Source: Planctomycetales bacterium
GTDB lineage: Bacteria; Planctomycetota; Planctomycetia; Gemmatales; Gemmataceae
Direction of reading: 5' to 3'
Assembly (NCBI GenBank): GCA_020054355.1
Contig: JAGVLI010000147.1
Coordinates: forward strand, 1-12,972
Length of the DNA: 12,972 nucleotides
Position 1 is the first letter of the stretch. Each line of letters opens with the position of its first letter. Below are positions 1 through 6,942 of the stretch, one piece after another. A program made the position numbers and the translations under genes. The notes below the pieces were generated by a model. The model worked only from the letters and a program-made list of their open reading frames with translations, did not search any database and was not told where the DNA came from.

Positions 1-2206
1 CGGAGCAGGCTTCGCCCGCCACCACCAGCGTCTTCAGCAGCGGCAGGCGGTCCTCTTCCGGCAAGACCGCCACGACGGAAGGCGGCAGCGTCACCACCGA
101 GACGCGCTGTTCCGTGAGCAGCGACACCAGCGGCGGGCCGGCGAGGACGACGCCGGGCGGCGCGACGATGAGGGTAGCACCACAGCACAGGGCCACGAAG
201 ACCTCGGACACGGACGCATCGAAGCTCAGCGAGGCGAACTGCAACAGCCGGCTATCGGGTTTCACCGCGAAGCCATCGATCTGCGCCCAGGCCAGGTTGC
301 CCACGCCGCGATGCTCGATCAGCACGCCCTTGGGACGGCCGGTCGAACCGGAGGTGTAGATCACATAGGCCAGGTTGTCGAACTTGACGCCGCTCTCCGG
401 ATTTTGAGCGCTTTCCTTGGCCAGTTCATCGCCGATGGCATCGAGGCAAATTACCTGGGCCGAATGCTTCGGCAGCTTGGCAACGAGTTGTTGCTGCGTG
501 AGCAAGACCTTGATCTGGGAATCCTCGATCATGTAGGCCAGGCGATCCGATGGGTAAGCCGGGTCCAACGGCAAGTAGCCGCCGCCCGCTTTCAGCACGC
601 CGAGCAGTCCGATAATCACTTCCAGGGAGCGTTCGGCCGACAGCCCGGCCAGCACTTCCGGGCCGATGCCGCGCGCCCGCAGGTAGTGGGCCAGCTGGTT
701 CGCCTTGCGGTTCAGTTCCCGATAGGTCAATTGCTGCTTGCCGAAGACGACGGCGATGTGGTCCGGCGTCTTCTCCACCTGCTCCTCGAACAGCGTGTGG
801 ATGCAACGGCCCTGGGGATAGTCGCCCTGAGTGCGGTTGAACTCGACCGTCACCTGCCGGCGCTCGTCGTCGGGCAGCATGGGCAGCGTACCCAGTGCCC
901 GGTTCGCGTCCTGGAGCATCATTTCCAGGATGGTCCGGAAGTGCCGCAGCATCCGCTGCACGGTCGGCGGATCGAGCCGGGGCTGCTGGTACATCACGCC
1001 CAACAGCAACTCCGGGCCGCCAAAAGCCGTCAGCACCAACGGATAGTCGGTTTCCTGCAAGAGATGCACTTCGCGGTTCAACCAGGCGCCGCCCTGGGCG
1101 CGCAGGCCGTCGTTGAGCCGTTGCTTCTCGAAGACGACGATGTTCTCGAACAGCGGCTGGCCGCGCGGCACCTCGCTGAAGCCTTGCACCTTGATGAGCG
1201 GCGTGTGTTCGTGCGGCCGCACGGACAGGCTGGCATTGCGCAGCTCTTGCAGGAACGTCAGCAGCGGTTTCTCCGGGTTGACCTGGGCGCGGACCGGCAC
1301 CGTGTTGATGAACAGGCCGACCATGCTGTCGCTGCCCGGCACCGATGAATGCCGGCAGGCGCGCGTCGCCCCGAAGACCACGTCTTCCTCACCGCTGTAG
1401 CGGCCCAGCAGCAAGGCCCAGGCTGCCTGAATCAGGGTGTTCAGGGTCAGGTTGTGTTGCTTCGCAAAGGCTTCCAGGGCAGTGGTCAACTCGGCGGGCA
1501 GCCGCAACTCCTCGTGGCCTTGGCCGATGTCCTGGCTAGGCCTGGTCCCCGGAGCGTGGACCGCCGCCGGCAACGGCGTCGGCGCGCGGAAGCCCTTCAG
1601 CTCCTGTTTCCAGTAGACTTCCGCCTGCACCCAGTCCTGGCGTTGCAACCAGTCGATGTAGTCCCGGTATGGTTTCGGCTGGGCTAGCGCCGGTTCCTGG
1701 CCCTGGCAAAATGCTTCATAACAAGCAAACAGCTCTTGCAGCAGGACGACAAAGGAACGGCCATCAAGCAGGATGTGATGCGAGGTCAGGACAAAGCGAA
1801 AATCGGCCTCTCCGAAACGGATCAGCTGCACGCGGGCCAGCGGCGGCTGCGTGAAGTCGAACTTGCGATGCCGTTCCGCCTGCAAGAACGCCTGCAGCTT
1901 CGGTTCGCGCTCCGCTTCCGGGAGGTTGCTCCAGTCCAGTTCCTCGACCGGCAGATGGACCTGGGCATGTACCTTTTGCACGGGTTCGTTCAGCCCTTCC
2001 CAGAGAAAGCTGGTCCGCAGGATGCCGTGGCGCTCCAGCAGCTTGTCCCAGGCGCGGCGAAAGGCCGGCACGTCGAGCGCCTCTCGGAAGATGCCGAGCT
2101 TCTGCTGCATGTAGACGCCGGGCTGCGTGAGCAGCAAGGATTGGAATAGCATTCCCTGCTGCATGGGGGAGAGCGGATAGGCGCCGTCCAGCTGGGGAGA
2201 ATCCAT
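1..2206 (-). CDS. Nonribosomal peptide synthetase, N-terminal condensation and adenylation domains (partial, 3' end outside window)
   Basis: About 735 residues are visible and the frame is still open at the window edge. Residues about 5-445 form a condensation domain, which makes the peptide bond between carrier-bound residues. It has an N-terminal LSPMQQGMLFQ motif, the catalytic HHILLDG at 143-149 and a later GLFINTVPVR. An adenylation domain follows, which activates an amino acid with ATP: LTYREL at 493-498, the AGGGYLPLDPAYPSDR region, the ATP-binding TSGSTG at 618-623 and FDASVSEVF at 662-670. The window ends just after LVVAGEACS, before the YGPTE-type motif, so any carrier and thioesterase domains lie outside. 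By analogy with GrsA, the first specificity positions read D, A, S, then V, too few to name a substrate. The ATG at 2206 is preceded by a GAGGA ribosome site about 8 nt away. Starting with a C domain suggests it accepts an upstream acyl or peptidyl donor, or is a lipo-initiating module. The family call is secure; the product is unknown. Confidence 0.95.
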   Translation of the reverse strand, partial: MDSPQLDGAYPLSPMQQGMLFQSLLLTQPGVYMQQKLGIFREALDVPAFRRAWDKLLERHGILRTSFLWEGLNEPVQKVHAQVHLPVEELDWSNLPEAEREPKLQAFLQAERHRKFDFTQPPLARVQLIRFGEADFRFVLTSHHILLDGRSFVVLLQELFACYEAFCQGQEPALAQPKPYRDYIDWLQRQDWVQAEVYWKQELKGFRAPTPLPAAVHAPGTRPSQDIGQGHEELRLPAELTTALEAFAKQHNLTLNTLIQAAWALLLGRYSGEEDVVFGATRACRHSSVPGSDSMVGLFINTVPVRAQVNPEKPLLTFLQELRNASLSVRPHEHTPLIKVQGFSEVPRGQPLFENIVVFEKQRLNDGLRAQGGAWLNREVHLLQETDYPLVLTAFGGPELLLGVMYQQPRLDPPTVQRMLRHFRTILEMMLQDANRALGTLPMLPDDERRQVTVEFNRTQGDYPQGRCIHTLFEEQVEKTPDHIAVVFGKQQLTYRELNRKANQLAHYLRARGIGPEVLAGLSAERSLEVIIGLLGVLKAGGGYLPLDPAYPSDRLAYMIEDSQIKVLLTQQQLVAKLPKHSAQVICLDAIGDELAKESAQNPESGVKFDNLAYVIYTSGSTGRPKGVLIEHRGVGNLAWAQIDGFAVKPDSRLLQFASLSFDASVSEVFVALCCGATLIVAPPGVVLAGPPLVSLLTEQRVSVVTLPPSVVAVLPEEDRLPLLKTLVVAGEACS

Positions 2207-2241
2207 TGCGCTGTCCTCGGAGCGATGGCGATCGAGCAACC

Positions 2242-2276
2242 CGGTTCGCGACGCTTCGGAGATGCGTCGCGAACCG
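2242..2276. promoter_or_regulatory. Perfect 13-bp inverted repeat in the NRPS leader
   Basis: Arms 2242-2254 (CGGTTCGCGACGC) and 2264-2276 are exact reverse complements around a 9-nt loop. The element lies about 35 nt upstream of the NRPS start codon. It could be a regulator-binding operator or an RNA hairpin in the NRPS 5' leader. No T-run follows on either strand, so a classical terminator is unlikely. The role is inferred from position only. Confidence 0.5.
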
Positions 2277-2366
2277 AGCAAGGTATCCTGGCATGGTATT
2301 TCCCTGCAAATGCAATGTCTTCGGTATTCTGGCGTCGAAGACCCTGCCGCTGGTGAAATTTTGCGC

Positions 2367-2394
2367 TTGACTGGACAGACCAGTGAAGTATCGT
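2367..2394 (+). promoter_or_regulatory. Candidate sigma70-type promoter for the DUF1549-DUF1501 unit
   Basis: TTGACT (2367-2372, 5 of 6 consensus) is followed after 16 bases by TATCGT (2389-2394, 4 of 6). Transcription would start near 2401, giving a leader of about 120 nt before the start codon at 2524. A small palindrome, CTGG-N5-CCAG, overlaps the -35 element at 2371-2383 and could bind a regulator. Planctomycete promoter consensus is poorly defined, so this is a guess from position and match. Confidence 0.3.
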
Positions 2395-2523
2395 AGAGGT
2401 GCGATCAACTATATCCCCCCGCCGAGCGACCCAATCCTTCCCGAGCTGCCACCCGGATTGACTCGCTCCTCCGCAGTCTTCGCCGTTGTGCCTGCCTTCC
2501 TGCCACGCAGAGGATGGTCCGTC

Positions 2524-4161
2524 ATGGCGAACCGCTTTCTACCCACCGTCGGGCTGGCCCTGGGCATCTGCTGGTTCCTGAATGCCGGCGCCGTGGCCGA
2601 CACGCCGCTGCACCAGCGCATCGACCAGCTCATCACCGCCGGGAAAGCCGATTTCGAGTCCCGCGCGGCCAAACCGTCCAGCGATGAAGAGTTCCTCCGG
2701 CGCATCTACCTCGATCTGGCGGGCACCATCCCGACCGCGACCGAGGCCAGAACTTTCCTGGCCGACACCGCCGCCGACAAGCGCGAAAAGCTGATCGACC
2801 AGCTGCTCGCCAGTCCGCAGCACGTCCGGCATATGCAGCACGTCTTCGATGTGTTGCTGATGGAACGCCGGGCCGACAAGCACGTCGCCAAGGCGCAATG
2901 GCAAGAATACCTGCGGACTTCGTTCGCGGCGAACAAGCCGTGGGACCAGCTGGTGCAGGAAATCCTGTCCGCCGATGGTGCCGAGGCCAGCCAGCGGCCG
3001 GCCGCCAAGTTCTATCTCGACCGGCTCGGCGAGCCGCACCTGCTGACGCGCGACATCAGCCGGCTGTTCCTGGGCATGAACCTGCAATGCGCCCAGTGCC
3101 ACGACCACCCGCTGATCCAGCATTACAAGCAAGACCACTACTACGGCCTGTACGCTTTTCTCAATCGCAGCTTTCTCTTCGCCGACCCGAAGACCAAGGT
3201 GACGGTCTACGCCGAAAAAGCCGAAGGCGACGCCACCTTCATCTCGGTCTTCGATCCGGCGAAGGTCCAGAAAAGCACCGGACCGCGGATGCCCAAGGGT
3301 TCGCCCATCAAGGAACCGAGCTTCGACAAGGGCGCGGAATACACGGTGGCCCCGGCCAAGGACGTGCGGCCGGTACCGAAATTCAGCCGGCGGGCGCAGC
3401 TGGCGGGCAGCCTGGCGACCGCCGAGAATCCGTCTTTCAAGCGCAACATCGCCAATCGACTCTGGGCCATGCTGCTCAACCGCGGCCTGATCGACCCGAT
3501 CGACCGCGATCACGCCTCGAATCCGCCGTCGCATCCCGAACTGCTCGAACTGCTGGCCGAGGAAATCGCGGTCGGCAAGTTCGACATGCGGGCGCTGCTT
3601 CGCGAGATTGCCCTGAGCAAGACTTATCAGCGCTCCAGCGAAGTGCCGGAGGGCATGGAGGAGGTTCGGCCGGAGACCTTCGCCGTGGCGCAGCTCAAGC
3701 CGTTGCGCCCGGAACAGCTGGCTTGGGCGCTGCTGCAAGCGACCGGCGCCACGGATGCCAAGAAGCTGGCCTTGGGTGCCAAGCTGACTGAACCACTGCT
3801 CTACGCCGATCTGGCGCAGGCGGCCTCCCCGGTAGTCGGCATGTTCGCCGGTGAAGTGGGTACGCCGGAAAATCAAAACTTCAATGCCACGCTGAACCAG
3901 GCGCTCTTCCTGTCGAACGGCACATTGCTGCGCAGCTGGATCGCGCCGCGCGCCGGCAACCTCGCGGATCGACTGAGCAAGCTGGAAAAGCCGGCGGCCG
4001 TCGCCGAGGAACTCTACCTGAGCGTGCTGACGCGCCGGCCGACCGCCGAAGAGGCCACGGAGATTGCCGATTTCCTGAAGTCCCGCGCCGACCGCGCCGT
4101 TGCCCTGCAAGACCTGATCTGGGCGCTGACGGCGTCGGCGGAGTTTCGCTTCAATCACTGA
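2524..4161 (+). CDS. DUF1549/DUF1553 secreted protein (planctomycete-type), paralogue 1
   Basis: The product has 545 residues. The start at ATG 2524 is chosen over the longer frame from 2383 because an AGAGGA site sits 9 nt upstream and the new N-terminus is a signal peptide: R4, a hydrophobic stretch about 8-22, and a likely cut after AVA25. DUF1549 covers about residues 28-210, with the family segment EFLRRIYLDLAGTIPTATEA and an LQCAQCHDHP motif whose CxxCH is at 189-193. A variable linker follows. DUF1553 covers about 288-543 (RNIANRLWAMLLNRGLIDP, then FNATLNQALFLSNG, ending SAEFRFNH). The biochemical role of these families is unknown. CxxCH suggests covalent haem or metal binding in the periplasm, but that is inference. 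There is no separate cytochrome (PSD1) domain at the N-terminus. The gene is followed after 85 bp by a DUF1501 gene, its usual partner, so the two are probably one operon. Confidence 0.93.
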   Translation: MANRFLPTVGLALGICWFLNAGAVADTPLHQRIDQLITAGKADFESRAAKPSSDEEFLRRIYLDLAGTIPTATEARTFLADTAADKREKLIDQLLASPQHVRHMQHVFDVLLMERRADKHVAKAQWQEYLRTSFAANKPWDQLVQEILSADGAEASQRPAAKFYLDRLGEPHLLTRDISRLFLGMNLQCAQCHDHPLIQHYKQDHYYGLYAFLNRSFLFADPKTKVTVYAEKAEGDATFISVFDPAKVQKSTGPRMPKGSPIKEPSFDKGAEYTVAPAKDVRPVPKFSRRAQLAGSLATAENPSFKRNIANRLWAMLLNRGLIDPIDRDHASNPPSHPELLELLAEEIAVGKFDMRALLREIALSKTYQRSSEVPEGMEEVRPETFAVAQLKPLRPEQLAWALLQATGATDAKKLALGAKLTEPLLYADLAQAASPVVGMFAGEVGTPENQNFNATLNQALFLSNGTLLRSWIAPRAGNLADRLSKLEKPAAVAEELYLSVLTRRPTAEEATEIADFLKSRADRAVALQDLIWALTASAEFRFNH

Positions 4162-4168
4162 CCAATCC

Positions 4169-4232
4169 GTTTAGCCGCGAGCCGGAGGCGAGCGCTCCGT
4201 CCTCAGCGCTCGCCTCCGGCTCGCGGCTAAAC
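4169..4232. repeat. Perfect 28-bp palindrome with 8-nt loop between DUF1549 and DUF1501 genes
   Basis: The left arm 4169-4196 (starting GTTTAGCCGCGAGCCGG) and right arm 4205-4232 are exact reverse complements around CCGTCCTC. It starts 8 nt after the upstream stop codon. Its right edge lies only 2 nt before the GGGAG ribosome site (4235-4239) of the DUF1501 gene. There is no T-run, so it does not look like a terminator. It resembles a dispersed palindromic intergenic repeat. In the mRNA it would form a very stable stem that could protect the upstream message or limit ribosome access downstream (inference). Confidence 0.85.
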
Positions 4233-4246
4233 CTGGGAGCCTCGCC

Positions 4247-5539
4247 ATGAAATGCACTTACGCTTGCCAGTCGCCGGCGCACCAGATCGACCGGCGCAGC
4301 TTCCTGCACGGCATGTCGGTGGGCACGCTCGGCATGCTCGGCTTCGGCGGCATGATCCAGCCGGCCGCCGCCAAGGAACTTTCCAAGGCGCAGAAGCGGG
4401 TGCTGGTCGTCTTCCTCGCGGGCGGCTCCAGCCAGCTGGAAACCTGGGACCCCAAACCGGGCACCGACACCGGCGGTCCCTTCCGGGCCATGCCGACGTC
4501 CGTGCCCGGCGTGCATATCTGCGAACTGCTGCCGCAAACCGGCAAACTCATGCACAAGCTGGCCCTGATCCGCGGCATCAACACCGCCGAGGACGACCAC
4601 GGCAAGGGCGAAGTCATCATGCAGACCGGCCGCCGGCCGGAGCCGGCCATGCAGTATCCGCGCATCGGCGCCGCCACGAGCAAGCTGCTGGCCAGCGGCG
4701 AGGAAACGCTGCCAGGCTACATCCACGTCCGGCCGGGCGGCGGCGGGTTCAACCAGGGCGATGCCGCCTTCCTGGGACCGAAGTACGCCTCGCTCACTCT
4801 GGGCGACGGCAAACCGCCGGCCAACCTGCTGCGGCCTGACACGCTTTCGCTCGCGGCCGACCAGCAGCGCAACGACCTGCGCCAGAAGCTGGACAGCAAG
4901 TTCATGCAGAAGCGGCGCAGCGCCGAGACGGAGAGCTACACGCACTCCTACGAGCAAGCCGCCCAGATCATGGCGCAGCATCGGCTGTTCGACGTGAACA
5001 ACGAAGACCCGCGCAGCCTGGACCGTTACGGCCGGCACGATTTCGGCCGCCACTGTCTGCTGGCTCGCCGTCTGCTCGAAGCCGGCGTGACCTTCGTGCA
5101 GGTCACGCACACCAACTACGACACCCACCACGAGAACTTCGACTTCCACATCGAGCAGCTGGGCGATTTCGACAAGCCCTTCGCCCGCCTGGTCGGCGAC
5201 CTGGACGAACGCGGCCTGCTGGAAAGCACGCTGGTGATCGTCATGGCCGAGTTCGGCCGGACGCCGCGCATCAACCAGAACATCGGCCGCGACCACTGGT
5301 CGAAAGCCTGGTCCATCGCCGTCGGCGGCTGCGGCATCCAGGGCGGCGCGGTCATCGGCAAGACCAACGCGAACGGCACGGCCGTCACGGATCGCGAAGT
5401 TCACGGCGGCCACCTGTTCCACACCTATTTCAAGGCGCTGGGCCTGAACCCGAAGAAGAACTACTACGTCAATCAGCAACCGATCCCGATGGCCGACCCC
5501 AAGGCCAGCGCCATTGACGAGGTGCTGCTGAAGGTGTGA
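4247..5539 (+). CDS. DUF1501 family protein with Tat-like signal
   Basis: The product has 430 residues. The ATG at 4247 has a GGGAG site 7 nt upstream. The N-terminus carries a twin-arginine-like signal, DRRSFLHG (R16-R17), followed by a glycine/methionine-rich hydrophobic stretch and PAAA, so export in the folded state is likely. The family core begins at RVLVVFLAGGSSQLETWDPK. It continues with YGRHDFGRHCLLARRLLEAG and the conserved segment MAEFGRTPRINQNIGRDHW, and ends with HLFHTYFKALGLNPKKNYY. DUF1501 proteins resemble the alkaline phosphatase/sulfatase fold superfamily in some classifications, but no reaction is established. The gene follows the DUF1549/DUF1553 gene on the same strand, the standard pairing in planctomycetes, and the two are presumed to act together outside the cytoplasm. 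The length is typical and no disruption is seen. Only a weak imperfect hairpin follows the stop. Confidence 0.93.
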   Translation: MKCTYACQSPAHQIDRRSFLHGMSVGTLGMLGFGGMIQPAAAKELSKAQKRVLVVFLAGGSSQLETWDPKPGTDTGGPFRAMPTSVPGVHICELLPQTGKLMHKLALIRGINTAEDDHGKGEVIMQTGRRPEPAMQYPRIGAATSKLLASGEETLPGYIHVRPGGGGFNQGDAAFLGPKYASLTLGDGKPPANLLRPDTLSLAADQQRNDLRQKLDSKFMQKRRSAETESYTHSYEQAAQIMAQHRLFDVNNEDPRSLDRYGRHDFGRHCLLARRLLEAGVTFVQVTHTNYDTHHENFDFHIEQLGDFDKPFARLVGDLDERGLLESTLVIVMAEFGRTPRINQNIGRDHWSKAWSIAVGGCGIQGGAVIGKTNANGTAVTDREVHGGHLFHTYFKALGLNPKKNYYVNQQPIPMADPKASAIDEVLLKV

Positions 5540-5569
5540 GCCTCGCTTGCGGCTTAGCGCGAGAGTGCG

Positions 5570-5617
5570 TAATGGACTAATGGATTGAGGAGTACTGACG
5601 GAACCGCAATAATGGAC
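5570..5617 (+). promoter_or_regulatory. Three TAATGGA(C/T) repeats at the brnT-like start
   Basis: TAATGGAC (5570-5577), TAATGGAT (5578-5585) and TAATGGAC (5610-5617) lie upstream of and across the start codon at 5612. The first two are tandem. The third is 32 bases from the second, a multiple of the 8-base period. Toxin-antitoxin promoters are commonly repressed by antitoxin or complex binding to short repeats, so this is a plausible operator. The repeats are seen directly; the function is inferred. Confidence 0.35.
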
Positions 5618-5893
5618 TTCGAGTGGGACGACGCCAAAGCTGCGGCCAACGAACGTAAGCACGGAGTTAGCTTCACCGAAGCCATGACAGTGTTCGCGGA
5701 TCCCATGTCGCTCACAGGCTACGATCCCGATCATTCCGATGACGAGGATCGCTATATCACGATGGGCCACTCCGCGGACGCCCGCTTGCTGGTGGTGTCC
5801 CACGCCGACCGAGGTGAGGCCGTGAGAATCATCAGCGCTCGCGTCGCGAGCCGTGGAGAGCGAAAGGACTACGAAGATGGCAGCTTCCCCTGA
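5612..5893 (+). CDS. brnT: BrnT-family (DUF497) ribonuclease toxin
   Basis: The product has 93 residues, the usual length of BrnT toxins, which are RelE-fold ribonucleases that block translation when free of antitoxin. The family signature is clear. It begins MDFEWDDAKAAANERKHGVSF, has a central TGYDPDH and DRYITMGHS, and ends with RIISARVASRGERKDYE (residues 72-88), which in this family carries key basic residues. The start at ATG 5612 is chosen because family members begin at this methionine. An in-frame TTG at 5585 would add nine residues, and the GAGGAG at 5587-5592 is too far from 5612 to be a good ribosome site, so the exact start is not certain. The last 17 bp overlap the next gene, the normal toxin-first order of brnTA. 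No key motif is missing, so the toxin looks intact. Confidence 0.9.
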   Translation: MDFEWDDAKAAANERKHGVSFTEAMTVFADPMSLTGYDPDHSDDEDRYITMGHSADARLLVVSHADRGEAVRIISARVASRGERKDYEDGSFP

Positions 5894-6104
5894 GTCCGCG
5901 CCTGACGAAATGCGTGCCGAGTACGATTTTCGCGCGATGCGGGGCGTGGTACGCGGCAAATACGCGGCACATTACCGGGAGAGGTTGCGCGTGGTCCGCC
6001 TGGCGGATGATGTCGCGGGAGCATTCAAGGACGAAGCAGCGGTCAACGAGGCCCTGCGCGACTACCTGCGGGCTCACCAGGCAGAGGGCAGCACAGCCCC
6101 TTGA
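5877..6104 (+). CDS. Probable antitoxin partner of BrnT (BrnA-like or ribbon-helix-helix type)
   Basis: The product has 75 residues. The ATG at 5877 lies inside the toxin gene, with AAAGGA about 9 nt upstream. An in-frame GTG at 5853 is possible but has less support. The protein has a charged, flexible N-terminus with EMRAEYDF, then RGKYAAHYRERLRVVRL, and ends with DDVAGAFKDEAAVNEALRDYLR. That last part resembles the strand-helix-helix end of ribbon-helix-helix antitoxins such as BrnA. Its short acidic/basic make-up, position after the toxin and coupled translation support an antitoxin role: binding and inhibiting BrnT and repressing the shared promoter. I do not see the exact BrnA consensus, so the family name is left open. 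A stand-alone small DNA-binding protein is the alternative. Confidence 0.75.
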   Translation: MAASPESAPDEMRAEYDFRAMRGVVRGKYAAHYRERLRVVRLADDVAGAFKDEAAVNEALRDYLRAHQAEGSTAP

Positions 6105-6170
6105 GCCACAGGCTCCGTCCAGTTCGCAATCGTATTGGGGAACAGCTGATTCGCGGCATGGCCGCAACGC

Positions 6171-6554
6171 TCAATCGGGCAAGCCGAGTCGTGCCCGCAG
6201 GACTGTCCGAACGCGCCCGGCAATCCGCAGGGCCGACTGCATTTCGCGGGTCCGGGCGCGGAGTCCCGGATACCGATACTCGACGGCGTAGCGCTTGAGG
6301 GTCTTGAGACCCCGCCGCAGAGGCGCCAACGTGGCATCGTGGGGCAAAAGCAGATCGAGCAGGTCGGTCAGATTGTGAGTCTTGGGCACGGCCAGACCGA
6401 GTTCTTGCAGCAGTGCTTTGAGATGTTTTTCCGCCGCTTGCTGACAATGGAAGCAAGCGGCGTCACGGGGAGGCTTTGCCTGCGCGGCCAGGCTTGTTGC
6501 CGCGTCGTAATCCTCCTCGGCCTTGCGTACCCACTGAGCGGTGTGGTGCTTCAT
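6171..6554 (-). CDS. HEPN domain protein (candidate ribonuclease toxin of a HEPN/MNT pair)
   Basis: The product has 127 residues, typical of stand-alone HEPN proteins. The N-terminus, WVRKAEEDYDAATSLA, is followed by RDAACFHCQQAAEKHLKALL (residues 30-49), the hallmark of the family. R30 and H36 give an R-x5-H that fits the catalytic R-X4-6-H of HEPN RNases. KTHNLTDLL comes next and a helical C-terminus ends the protein. The ATG at 6554 has AAAGGGA about 9 nt upstream. Its first 92 bp overlap the end of the nucleotidyltransferase gene, a longer overlap than the few bases usual for such pairs. In studied HepT/MntA systems the HEPN protein cuts RNA and the partner neutralises it by adding AMP. 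That model is applied here by family only. It does not carry the R-X4-H-X-Y form seen in HepT of Shewanella, so the modification site may differ. Confidence 0.9.
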   Translation of the reverse strand: MKHHTAQWVRKAEEDYDAATSLAAQAKPPRDAACFHCQQAAEKHLKALLQELGLAVPKTHNLTDLLDLLLPHDATLAPLRRGLKTLKRYAVEYRYPGLRARTREMQSALRIAGRVRTVLRARLGLPD

Positions 6555-6936
6555 ACAGGACGATCCCTTTTTCCACGATTTCGCGGAGAAACCAGTCGCA
6601 ATCGTCGGGTCGCAAGCCTCGCTCGATTTGCTTAGGAGTCCGGACGATCAAGTCGAGCGAGAAAGGCGGCTCGAATGCGCGATCGATACGGAGGGCCTGC
6701 GCGGTCGCATCGCGCGTCGCCATGACCACGAGCAGATCGACATCGCTCTCGTGGTGCGGCGTGCCGTAGGCGTAAGAGCCGAACAGGATGATCTTCTCCG
6801 GCTCGAATTTCGCGGCAACCTGGCGTGCAAAACGCTTGATCGCGGATAGAGGGATGTTGGGAGAAGGATAACGATGGGGCTGGACGTAATTCCGCAGGGC
6901 AGCTTGCGGCTCGGTTGGTGGTGGCGTCGTCTTCAT
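6463..6936 (-). CDS. Minimal nucleotidyltransferase (MNT) partner of HEPN
   Basis: The product has 157 residues. The nucleotidyltransferase signature is complete: LFGSYAYGTPHHESDVDLLV, with G53-S54, acidic D65 and D67, and a third acid in SLDLIV (D95). This set binds metal and ATP in the pol-beta superfamily. The C-terminus after GIVLYEAPH (about residue 132) is a basic, glycine-rich tail encoded in the overlap with the HEPN gene, and it may be partly a by-product of that overlap. The ATG at 6936 is chosen because the core is preceded by a normal 30-40 residue lead-in. A longer frame reaches 7050, but an exact TATAAT lies 6 nt before 6936, which argues against translation from upstream. There is no clear ribosome site, consistent with a leaderless message. 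The expected role is antitoxin, by nucleotidylation of the HEPN protein. Confidence 0.9.
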   Translation of the reverse strand: MKTTPPPTEPQAALRNYVQPHRYPSPNIPLSAIKRFARQVAAKFEPEKIILFGSYAYGTPHHESDVDLLVVMATRDATAQALRIDRAFEPPFSLDLIVRTPKQIERGLRPDDCDWFLREIVEKGIVLYEAPHRSVGTQGRGGLRRGNKPGRAGKASP

Positions 6937-6942
6937 GCCGAA

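Larger units (their letters stand above)
2207..2523. other. Divergent intergenic region between NRPS and DUF1549 genes
   Basis: This 317-base stretch separates two genes read away from each other. It holds the 2242-2276 hairpin on the NRPS side and a sigma70-like promoter candidate at 2367-2394 on the other. The reading frame upstream of 2524 is open back to 2383, but its product there has no signal peptide or recognisable domain and looks like chance extension. I see no RNA gene or repeat shared with the rest of the window. Confidence 0.6.

Noticed and set aside
311..1348. Plus-strand open frame of 345 codons within the NRPS region
   Set aside because: It is antisense to the C-A domain frame, which has continuous family motifs; the product shows only H/Q/R/A-rich low complexity.
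2539..4158. Long minus-strand open frame opposite the first DUF1549/DUF1553 gene
   Set aside because: Same reasoning: the plus strand has signal peptide, ribosome site and family motifs, while the antisense product has none.
5540..5569. Terminator after DUF1501 (CTCGC...GCGAG)
   Set aside because: The stem is about 5 bp, imperfect, and has no T-run. It may be a degraded dispersed repeat, but the evidence is too weak to list.
4151..5959. Long minus-strand open frame (about 600 codons) opposite the DUF1501 gene
   Set aside because: It is antisense to a gene with clear family motifs. Its product is low-complexity in H, R, V and A with no domain. This is a by-product of GC-rich codon use.
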